From: Thauera sp.
GTDB taxonomy: Bacteria; Pseudomonadota; Gammaproteobacteria; Burkholderiales; Rhodocyclaceae
Direction of reading: 5' to 3'
Length of the DNA: 64,000 nucleotides
Assembly (NCBI GenBank): GCA_024235615.1
Contig: JACKMB010000002.1
Location: 658,321-722,320 of the forward strand
Both the position numbers and the translations under genes were made by a program. Positions 58,296 to 64,000 of the stretch are shown in pieces; position 1 is the first letter of the stretch, and the number at the start of each line of letters is the position of its first letter. The notes beneath the pieces are model-generated. The model saw only the letters and a program-made list of their open reading frames with translations, was not told the DNA's origin and ran no database searches.

Positions 58296-58304
58296 AAGCG
58301 AATG

Positions 58305-59213
58305 ATGGAGCTGCGTCACCTGCGCTATTTCGTCGCCGTCGCCGAGGAGCTCAACTTCACCCGCGCCGCGGCGCGACTGCGCATCGGCCAGCCGCCCCTG
58401 TCCATGCAGATCCGCGATCTGGAGGAGGAGGTCGGCGCGCGCCTGTTCGAGCGCGGTCCGCGCCGGGTGGCGCTGAGCGCCGCGGGGGAGCGCTTCCTGC
58501 CGCACGCGCGCCGCATCCTCGATGGGGTGGAGGAGGCCGTTGCCGAGGCCCGGCGCGCCGCGCGCGGCGAGCTGGGCGAGCTGCGCGTCGGCTTCACCTC
58601 CTCGCTGCCCTTCACCGATCTGCTGCCCGACGCGCTCAATGCCTATCGGCGGCGCTTTCCGGCGGTGCGGCTGCAGTTGCGCGAGCTGTTCACCCCGGAG
58701 CAGTTCGCGGCGCTCGCGCGCGGCGAACTCGATGTCGGCTTCGTGCGCCTGCAGGCAGGCGCACCGCCCGCGGGCATCGTGCTGCGCGAGGTGGCGCGCA
58801 ACCCGCTGCGCCTGGTCGTGAATGCCGCGCACCGGCTGGCGGACGCGGAGCGGGTGAGCATCGCCGAACTGGCCGGGGAGGATTTCGTCGGCTTTCCGGC
58901 CGATGTCGGCACCGATCTGCCGGGTGTGTTGCGCAACCTTTGCAGGCAGGCGGGCTTCGAGCCGCGCGTCGTGCAGACCGCGCGCGAGGCCACCACGCAG
59001 ATCGGCCTGGTCGCCGCCGGCCTCGGCGTGGCGCTGCTGCCGGCGCCGCTCGAGTCGGTGCGGATCGCGCGCGTGCGCTACCTGGCGCTGGCCGAGCCGG
59101 AGGCGCAGTTCCGCCTCGCGCTGGCCGTCCGCGAGGGCGAGCCGTCGCCGCTGCTCGCCGGCTTCCTGGAGGTGCTGGAGCGCCTGCGTGCGGGGCAGGC
59201 CAGCGTCACCTGA
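58305..59213 (+). CDS. LysR family transcriptional regulator
   Basis: This 302-residue regulator has the N-terminal winged helix at 1-60 (MELRHLRYFVAVAEELNFTRAAARL, with SMQIRDLEEEVGARLFERG; quoted in parts) and a co-inducer binding domain from about 90. The start is the second of two adjacent ATGs because GGAAG at 58294-58298 is spaced better for it; 58302 is the alternative. It diverges from the MFS exporter 107 bases away, the usual regulator-target layout. The effector molecule is unknown. Confidence 0.9.
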   Translation: MELRHLRYFVAVAEELNFTRAAARLRIGQPPLSMQIRDLEEEVGARLFERGPRRVALSAAGERFLPHARRILDGVEEAVAEARRAARGELGELRVGFTSSLPFTDLLPDALNAYRRRFPAVRLQLRELFTPEQFAALARGELDVGFVRLQAGAPPAGIVLREVARNPLRLVVNAAHRLADAERVSIAELAGEDFVGFPADVGTDLPGVLRNLCRQAGFEPRVVQTAREATTQIGLVAAGLGVALLPAPLESVRIARVRYLALAEPEAQFRLALAVREGEPSPLLAGFLEVLERLRAGQASVT

Positions 59214-59246
59214 GCGTGCCCGGGGGGCAGCGTCTGTGCTCGCGCA

Positions 59247-60245
59247 TCAGTGGCCCGCGCCGGCGAAGAAGCGCTGCCGCGTCTCTCCCGGCAGCTCCAT
59301 GCCCGTGTTGCGGGCGCGCTGCAGCAGCTCCCAGTAGTAGCGGTAGGAGGCGCGATCGTGCAGACGTCCCTGGTGACGGATCGGGCCCCAGGCGTTGTCC
59401 TGCGCTGCGCACAGGATCGCCGCGGCCTCCTCGACCTCGGAGAAGTCGGGCTGCATCGCGGCGATGATCGGCAGGATCTGGTTGGGGTGGATGCTCCACA
59501 TGCGCAGGTAGCCGAACTCGCGCCGGGCACGCTCGGCATCGTGGCGGATCACCGCGACGTCCTGCAGCTCGGTGGTGACGTTGTGCGAGGGGATGACGCC
59601 GTTGGCGAGCGCGGCGGCGGCGATGTCGGCCTTGGCGCGGACCACCAGCGGGTGCTCGAACTGGCCGGGGCTCTTCATGGCGCTGCCGGGGATGGCGCCG
59701 TGGTGGCCGGACACGAAGTCCATGAGGCCGAAGTCGATCGACTCGACGCCGTCGAGCGCGGCGATCTCCCAGGCCTCGCGCAGGGCGCCGTGGGTCTCGA
59801 CCAGCACATGGATGGGCAGCGCGCGCTCGAGGCCGCAGGCGGCCTCGACGCGGCGCAGTTCGCGGATCTGCTCGGCGGCATCCGCCGCGGAACGCACCTT
59901 GGGAATGGTCACGAAGGCGAGCCGCCGGCCGGCACCACCGACCAGGATCTCGAGGTCGCGCTGCCAGTGCGGGTGGGTGATGTCGTGGATGCGGGCGCCG
60001 ACGCGTCCGAAGTGGTTCTCCGCGCCATTGACCACCTCGACCACCATGCGCGCGTGCTCGGCTTCGGCGCCGGCCTGGGCGCCGTCCTCGCAGTCGCAGG
60101 TGAGGTCGAACACCGGGCCGAGCTCCTGCTGCAGCTTGAGCGCCTTCATCATGAGCTTCTCGGCGCCGGCGTAGTGGTCCACGGCGGGCAGGGAGGGGAA
60201 GGGCTTTTCGCCGGCGAACAGGACCTGAGCGGGGTGAAGCGACAT
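59247..60245 (-). CDS. HpcH/HpaI aldolase / citrate lyase beta-like CoA ester lyase
   Basis: This 332-residue TIM-barrel protein belongs to the CitE/malyl-CoA lyase family. Visible blocks are DLTCDCEDGAQAG near 47-59 with the metal-binding acidic pair, RIHDITHPHW, LVETHGALREAWEIAALDGV near 147-166, IDFGLMDFVSGHHGA, and RMWSIHPNQI. Substrate residues cannot be fixed by eye; malyl-CoA- or citramalyl-CoA-type cleavage is possible. It lies downstream of mdh across a terminator, a pairing seen in other betaproteobacteria. Confidence 0.85.
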   Translation of the reverse strand: MSLHPAQVLFAGEKPFPSLPAVDHYAGAEKLMMKALKLQQELGPVFDLTCDCEDGAQAGAEAEHARMVVEVVNGAENHFGRVGARIHDITHPHWQRDLEILVGGAGRRLAFVTIPKVRSAADAAEQIRELRRVEAACGLERALPIHVLVETHGALREAWEIAALDGVESIDFGLMDFVSGHHGAIPGSAMKSPGQFEHPLVVRAKADIAAAALANGVIPSHNVTTELQDVAVIRHDAERARREFGYLRMWSIHPNQILPIIAAMQPDFSEVEEAAAILCAAQDNAWGPIRHQGRLHDRASYRYYWELLQRARNTGMELPGETRQRFFAGAGH

Positions 60246-60316
60246 GGCGGTCTCCTCGGATGGGCTGCGGCTGGCATGCGGGCCGCGGCGAGGCGGTGCG
60301 GCGGGCGCCGCGGAAA

Positions 60317-60351
60317 TGAAAAAAGGCCACGGATTCTACCCCGTGGCCTTT
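60317..60351 (-). terminator. Intrinsic terminator of mdh
   Basis: Read on the minus strand, AAAGGCCACGG pairs with CCGTGGCCTTT (plus coordinates 60322-60332 and 60341-60351) around 8 bases, followed by a run of T. It ends mdh transcripts; the downstream lyase gene then needs read-through or its own promoter. Confidence 0.92.
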
Positions 60352-60386
60352 CGCGAGGGCGGCACGTGGCCGCCCCGGATCGCGAC

Positions 60387-61376
60387 TTACTTGAGCATGT
60401 CGGCCACGGCCGCGCGCTCGTCCTCGAGTTCCTTGAGGGTGATGGCGATCTTGCCCTTCGAGTACTCGTCGATCTCCAGGCCCTGGATGATCTTGAACTG
60501 GCCGTCCTTGCACTCGCAGGGGAAGCCGAACACCACGCCCTCGGGGATGCCGTAGGAGCCGTCGGACGGAACGCCCATGGTGACCCAGTCGCTCGAGCCG
60601 AGCACCCAGTCGTGCACATGGTCGATGGCGGCGTTGGCGGCCGAGGCGGCCGACGACAGGCCGCGGGCCTCGATGATGGCGGCGCCGCGCTTGCCGACGG
60701 TGGGCAGGAAGACGTCGTTGTTCCAGGCGTGGTCGTTGATCAGCGCCTTGACGCTGTCGCCGTTCGACTCGCAGAAGCGGTAGTCGGCGTACATCGAGGG
60801 CGAGTGGTTGCCCCACACGACCATCTTCTTCAGCGACGACACTTCACGGCCGGACTTGGCGGCGAGCTGCGACAGCGCGCGGTTGTGGTCCAGGCGCAGC
60901 ATGCCGTGGTAGTTGTTCGGGTTGGTGCGGCCGACCTTGATGGCGGCGGCGCGGGCGATGTAGGCGTTGGTGTTGCAGGGGTTGCCCACGACCAGCACGC
61001 GGACGTCTTCCTTGGCGTTCTCGGCGATGGCCTTGCCCTGAACGGTGAAGATGGCGCCGTTGGCGGTCAGCAGGTCGGCACGCTCCATGCCGGGGCCGCG
61101 CGGACGGGCGCCGACCAGCAGGCACACGTCGGCGTCCTTGAACGCGACGTTGGGGTCGTCGGTGGCGATCATGCCGGCGAGCAGCGGGAAGGCGCAGTCT
61201 TCCAGCTCCATCATCACGCCCTTGACGGCCTTCTGGGCCTGGGGCAGGTCGAGCAGCTGCAGGATGACGGGCTGGTCCTTGCCCAGCATTTCGCCACTGG
61301 CGATGCGGAACAGCAGGCTGTAGCCGATCTGGCCGGCGGCGCCGGTGACAGCGACGCGCATGGGGGCTTTGCTCAT
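60387..61376 (-). CDS. mdh: Malate dehydrogenase
   Basis: Mdh interconverts malate and oxaloacetate with NAD. The 329-residue protein is of the dimeric cytosolic-like type common in betaproteobacteria: [21 protein letters not shown] near 8-28 (in parts), [18 protein letters not shown] with the substrate arginines, [13 protein letters not shown], and the catalytic [13 protein letters not shown] near 190. The minus-strand promoter and the terminator are both clear. It diverges from a GntR gene, with the succinate dehydrogenase operon beyond. Confidence 0.97.
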   Translation of the reverse strand: MSKAPMRVAVTGAAGQIGYSLLFRIASGEMLGKDQPVILQLLDLPQAQKAVKGVMMELEDCAFPLLAGMIATDDPNVAFKDADVCLLVGARPRGPGMERADLLTANGAIFTVQGKAIAENAKEDVRVLVVGNPCNTNAYIARAAAIKVGRTNPNNYHGMLRLDHNRALSQLAAKSGREVSSLKKMVVWGNHSPSMYADYRFCESNGDSVKALINDHAWNNDVFLPTVGKRGAAIIEARGLSSAASAANAAIDHVHDWVLGSSDWVTMGVPSDGSYGIPEGVVFGFPCECKDGQFKIIQGLEIDEYSKGKIAITLKELEDERAAVADMLK

Positions 61377-61530
61377 GTGATTACTCCCTCGAGTGAGACG
61401 GTCGTATGAAGGTGCTGGAAACCTGCCCGGGTTCGTCGCGACGTACCGTGCGCCGCCGCATGGCGGCGTCTTCCGGTCGGGCCTGCGCGGCACGGCCACG
61501 CGTGCGCGGGTACCCTTTCTGGGCGCCGGC

Positions 61531-61559
61531 ATACTAGCCCCATGCAGATAGCCTGTCAA
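61531..61559 (-). promoter_or_regulatory. Sigma-70 promoter of mdh
   Basis: On the minus strand TTGACA (plus 61554-61559) is followed after 17 bases by TAGTAT (plus 61531-61536). This is a perfect -35 and a near-consensus -10, placing the start about 150 bases before the mdh ATG, and implies a long leader. Confidence 0.8.
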
Positions 61560-61572
61560 ATGCCATCTTATG

Positions 61573-61584
61573 TCTTATATAAGA
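61573..61584. promoter_or_regulatory. TCTTATATAAGA palindrome, candidate GntR operator
   Basis: This perfect 12-bp palindrome lies between the divergent mdh and gntR genes, 14 bases upstream of the mdh -35 box. Related half-sites (ATCTTAT at 61565-61571 and TAAAGATA nearby) flank it. FadR/HutC-type GntR regulators bind such AT-centred palindromes, often next to their own gene. Confidence 0.55.
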
Positions 61585-61633
61585 TACAAGACTAAAGATA
61601 GACGTTTATGAAAATTTATGCTCAAATGCGCGC

Positions 61634-62362
61634 ATGTCGCAGGAGTCGCCTACCTTCAGCCCGCTCTACCGTCAGATCAAGGCCTTGATCCTTCAGGCGC
61701 TTGAGGCTGGGGAATGGCGTCCCGGCCAGGCCATTCCGAGCGAGCAGGAACTCGCCGCGCGCTTCAGCGTTTCGCAGGGCACCGTGCGCAAGGCCATCGA
61801 CGAAATGGCGGCCGACAACCTGCTGGTGCGCAAGCAGGGCAAGGGCACTTTCGTTGCCTCGCACAACGACCCGCGCGCGCTCTTCCGCTTTCTCCGCCTC
61901 GTGCCGGTCGACGGCGATCTTTCTCCTCCACAAAGCATACCGCTGGATTGCTGGCGTGCGAAAGCCGGTCAGGAGGCGTCGCGCATGCTCGCGATCGAGC
62001 CCGGTGCGCCGATCATCATCGTCCGTCGTCTGCTGAAGTTCGCCGCCCGGCCCGTCGTCATCGACGAGATCTACCTGCCCGGCGAGGTCTTTCAGGGTCT
62101 CAGCGCCGAGACCCTGCAGGGCTGGAACGGGTCGCTCTACAGCCTCTTCGAAACCCGCTTCGGCGTTCGCATGATCCGCGCGCAGGAGCGCATCCGCGCG
62201 GTCGCCGCCGATCGTGGCGCCGCCGAGGCGCTCAATGTCCAGGAAGGGACGCCGCTCCTGTCGGTCGAGCGTGTCACCTACACCTATGGCGACAAGCCGG
62301 TGGAGTGGCGTCGTGGCCTGTATTCGACCGCGGAGCATTTTTATCTGAACGAGCTGAATTGA
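61634..62362 (+). CDS. GntR family regulator with UTRA domain (HutC type)
   Basis: This 242-residue regulator has an N-terminal winged helix (SPLYRQIKALILQAL, IPSEQELAARFSVSQGTVRKA near 37-57 in parts, LLVRKQGKGTFV) and a C-terminal UTRA ligand domain (about 95-240) with ARPVVIDEIYLPGEVF and LLSVERVTYTYGDKPVEW. It sits between mdh and sdhCDA, where other betaproteobacteria keep a regulator of this type, so control of TCA-cycle genes is likely. The ligand is unknown. Confidence 0.88.
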   Translation: MSQESPTFSPLYRQIKALILQALEAGEWRPGQAIPSEQELAARFSVSQGTVRKAIDEMAADNLLVRKQGKGTFVASHNDPRALFRFLRLVPVDGDLSPPQSIPLDCWRAKAGQEASRMLAIEPGAPIIIVRRLLKFAARPVVIDEIYLPGEVFQGLSAETLQGWNGSLYSLFETRFGVRMIRAQERIRAVAADRGAAEALNVQEGTPLLSVERVTYTYGDKPVEWRRGLYSTAEHFYLNELN

Positions 62363-62397
62363 TCTGTCGCGCATGGGCTGCAGGGCAGGACCGGCGC

Positions 62398-62403
62398 TAT
62401 AAT
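62398..62403 (+). promoter_or_regulatory. TATAAT -10 box upstream of sdhC
   Basis: A perfect TATAAT lies 60 bases before the sdhC start, in the short gap after gntR. The region 17 bases upstream (GGGCTG) is a poor -35, so activation may need a factor. Confidence 0.5.
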
Positions 62404-62462
62404 TTTTTGTCGTTTTTCGGAGTCCGCGACGGGGGTCGTCGCACATGCAGAGGGGAGTCTTC

Positions 62463-62852
62463 ATGTCAGAAGTAACAGCGCGCAAACCAAGGCCGAAGTA
62501 CCTGGCCCTGAACGAGATCCGGCTGCCTTTGCCGGGGATCGTCTCGATCCTTCACCGCGTCAGCGGCGTGGGCTTGTTCCTGATGTTGCCGTTCCTGTTG
62601 TACCTGCTCGATCGCAGCCTCGGCTCGCCGGAGACCTTCGAGACCTTCGCCGCGGTGGTCGACAACTGGTTCATCAAGCTGATCCTGTTCGGCCTGCTGT
62701 GGGCCTACCTGCACCACTTCTGTGCCGGCATCCGCTTCCTGCTGCTCGACCTGCACAAGGGTCTGGAGCTCGAGGAAGCGCGCAAGTCCTCCAAAATCGT
62801 TCTGGTCGTGAGCCTCACGCTCACCGTGATCATCGGGGTGGTCCTATGGTGA
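62463..62852 (+). CDS. sdhC: Succinate dehydrogenase cytochrome b556 subunit
   Basis: SdhC is one of two membrane anchors of complex II. The 129-residue protein has [21 protein letters not shown] near 32-52 (in parts), a second helix with [21 protein letters not shown] near 81-101 that provides the heme histidine, and a last helix at the end. GGGGAG precedes ATG 62463. The stop overlaps the sdhD start, showing coupled translation. Confidence 0.95.
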   Translation: MSEVTARKPRPKYLALNEIRLPLPGIVSILHRVSGVGLFLMLPFLLYLLDRSLGSPETFETFAAVVDNWFIKLILFGLLWAYLHHFCAGIRFLLLDLHKGLELEEARKSSKIVLVVSLTLTVIIGVVLW

Positions 62853-63196
62853 AACAGCGTATCGTCGTCGGCGCGCACTACGGTCTGAAAGACTGGATCG
62901 CGCAGCGTGCCACCGCCGTCTACATGGCGGCCTATACCATCATCTTCGCGCTGTCGGCGTTCAGCCTGCGCGAGCTGAACTACCAGGAGTGGTCCGGCCT
63001 GTTCTCGCACGGCCTGTTCAAGTTCCTGAGCTTCCTGTTCTTCCTGTCGGTCTTCTATCACGCCTGGATCGGCATCCGCGACCTCTGGATGGACTACATC
63101 AAGCCCAACGGTGTGCGCCTCGCGCTGCACCTGGTCACCATTTTCGTGCTCGTCGGCTACGCCGGCTGGGCAGCCCAGATCCTGTGGAGGCTTTAA
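62846..63196 (+). CDS. sdhD: Succinate dehydrogenase membrane anchor subunit
   Basis: SdhD is the second complex II anchor, 116 residues with three helices. It has [20 protein letters not shown] near 11-30 (quinone-site side) and [17 protein letters not shown] near 71-87 with the heme-ligand histidine. It overlaps sdhC by 7 bases, and sdhA follows after 2 bases. All three genes are one operon. Confidence 0.94.
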   Translation: MVKQRIVVGAHYGLKDWIAQRATAVYMAAYTIIFALSAFSLRELNYQEWSGLFSHGLFKFLSFLFFLSVFYHAWIGIRDLWMDYIKPNGVRLALHLVTIFVLVGYAGWAAQILWRL

Positions 63197-63198
63197 GC

Positions 63199-64000
63199 GT
63201 GAACGTCGCGAAGCGTACCTTTGATGCGGTCATCGTGGGCGCCGGCGGTGCCGGCCTGCGTGCGGCCCTGCAACTCTCCGAAGCCGGCCTCAAGACCGCC
63301 GTGCTGACCAAGGTGTTCCCGACCCGTTCGCACACCGTGGCGGCGCAGGGCGGTGTCGCCGCCTCGCTCGGCAACTCGACCGAGGACAACTGGCACTGGC
63401 ACATGTACGACACCGTGAAGGGGTCGGACTGGCTGGGCGACCAGGATGCCATCGAGTTCATGTGCAAGAAGGCCAACGAGGTCGTCATCGAGCTCGAGCA
63501 CTACGGCATGCCCTTCGATCGCACCGACAACGGCAAGATCTACCAGCGCCCGTTCGGCGGCCACTCGATGAACTACGGGCAGGCGCCGGTGATGCGCTCC
63601 TGTGCCGCGGCCGACCGTACCGGTCACGCCATGCTGCACGCGCTCTACCAGCGCAACGTGCGTGCGAACACCCAGTTCTTCGTCGAGTGGATGGCGCTCG
63701 ATCTGATCCGCGACGCTGACGGCGATGTGCTCGGCGTGACCGCGATGGAAATGGAGACCGGTGAGGTCTCGATCTTCCATGCCAAGGCCACCATCTTCGC
63801 CACCGGCGGTGCCGGTCGCATCTACTATTCCTCGACCAACGCCTTCATCAACACCGGTGACGGCGTGGGCATGGCGGCGCGCGCCGGCATCCCGCTCGAA
63901 GACATGGAGTTCTGGCAGTTCCACCCCACCGGCGTGGCCGGCGCGGGCGTGCTGATTACCGAAGGCGTGCGCGGCGAAGGCGGCATCCTGCGCAACGCCC
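63199..64000 (+). CDS. sdhA: Succinate dehydrogenase flavoprotein subunit (partial, 3' end outside window)
   Basis: SdhA oxidises succinate to fumarate and carries covalent FAD. About 267 residues are in the window. Visible are the nucleotide-binding [18 protein letters not shown] near 11-28, [19 protein letters not shown] with the FAD-linked histidine near 46, [18 protein letters not shown] and [20 protein letters not shown]. The GTG start has GGAGG at 63186-63190, eight bases before. The gene continues beyond base 64000. Confidence 0.96.
   Translation, partial: MNVAKRTFDAVIVGAGGAGLRAALQLSEAGLKTAVLTKVFPTRSHTVAAQGGVAASLGNSTEDNWHWHMYDTVKGSDWLGDQDAIEFMCKKANEVVIELEHYGMPFDRTDNGKIYQRPFGGHSMNYGQAPVMRSCAAADRTGHAMLHALYQRNVRANTQFFVEWMALDLIRDADGDVLGVTAMEMETGEVSIFHAKATIFATGGAGRIYYSSTNAFINTGDGVGMAARAGIPLEDMEFWQFHPTGVAGAGVLITEGVRGEGGILRNA

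Overview
The window is chromosomal DNA from a GC-rich betaproteobacterium. Codon use, the tig-clpP-clpX-lon block, the mdh / gntR / sdhCDA arrangement and the style of the type VI secretion genes point to Rhodocyclales (Thauera/Azoarcus-like). That placement is inference from gene content, not a database match. No rRNA, tRNA, CRISPR array, integrase or insertion sequence was recognised.

Bases 1-35,036 hold a nearly complete type VI secretion system (T6SS) of the P. aeruginosa HSI-1 kind, with TagJ and a threonine-phosphorylation switch. The rightward arm runs tssA (tail only), tssB, tssC, two tandem hcp genes, tagJ, tssE, tssF, tssG, tssH/clpV, a TPR-methyltransferase gene and vgrG. An effector-loading cassette follows: DUF6484, DUF2169, a ketosynthase-like protein without its catalytic triad, a PAAR-like/HNH nuclease effector, a candidate immunity gene, a TIGR02270 HEAT-like gene and a tiny membrane protein. 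After an inserted leftward pair (PPK2 kinase and a Tlde1-like peptidoglycan effector) come tagH (FHA), pppA (phosphatase) and an OmpA-like gene. The leftward arm, tssJ-tssK-tssL-tssM-tagF-ppkA, supplies the membrane complex, baseplate link and kinase, and converges on the OmpA-like gene at about 25.45 kb. Together the genes encode sheath, tube, baseplate, membrane anchor, disassembly ATPase, post-translational control, and two toxins with different targets (nucleic acid and cell wall).

Bases 35,236-44,013 carry mltA (with a long linker insertion), a bifunctional NAD(P)HX repair enzyme, a three-copy palindromic repeat array, and the conserved stress trio spoVR / DUF444 / prkA. Bases 44,385-50,175 are the protein quality-control block tig-clpP-clpX-lon. 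Bases 50,269-55,783 hold a luciferase-like flavin oxidoreductase, a basic amino acid ABC transporter and an arginase, which probably form an arginine uptake and breakdown unit. Bases 56,040-59,213 contain a DMT exporter, an MFS exporter and its divergent LysR regulator. Bases 59,247-64,000 hold a citrate-lyase-like gene, mdh, a divergent GntR regulator, sdhC, sdhD and the start of sdhA, a TCA-cycle locus.

The most unusual parts are the catalytically dead ketosynthase in the effector cassette, the methyltransferase next to clpV, and the Tlde1-like toxin that has no recognisable immunity gene.
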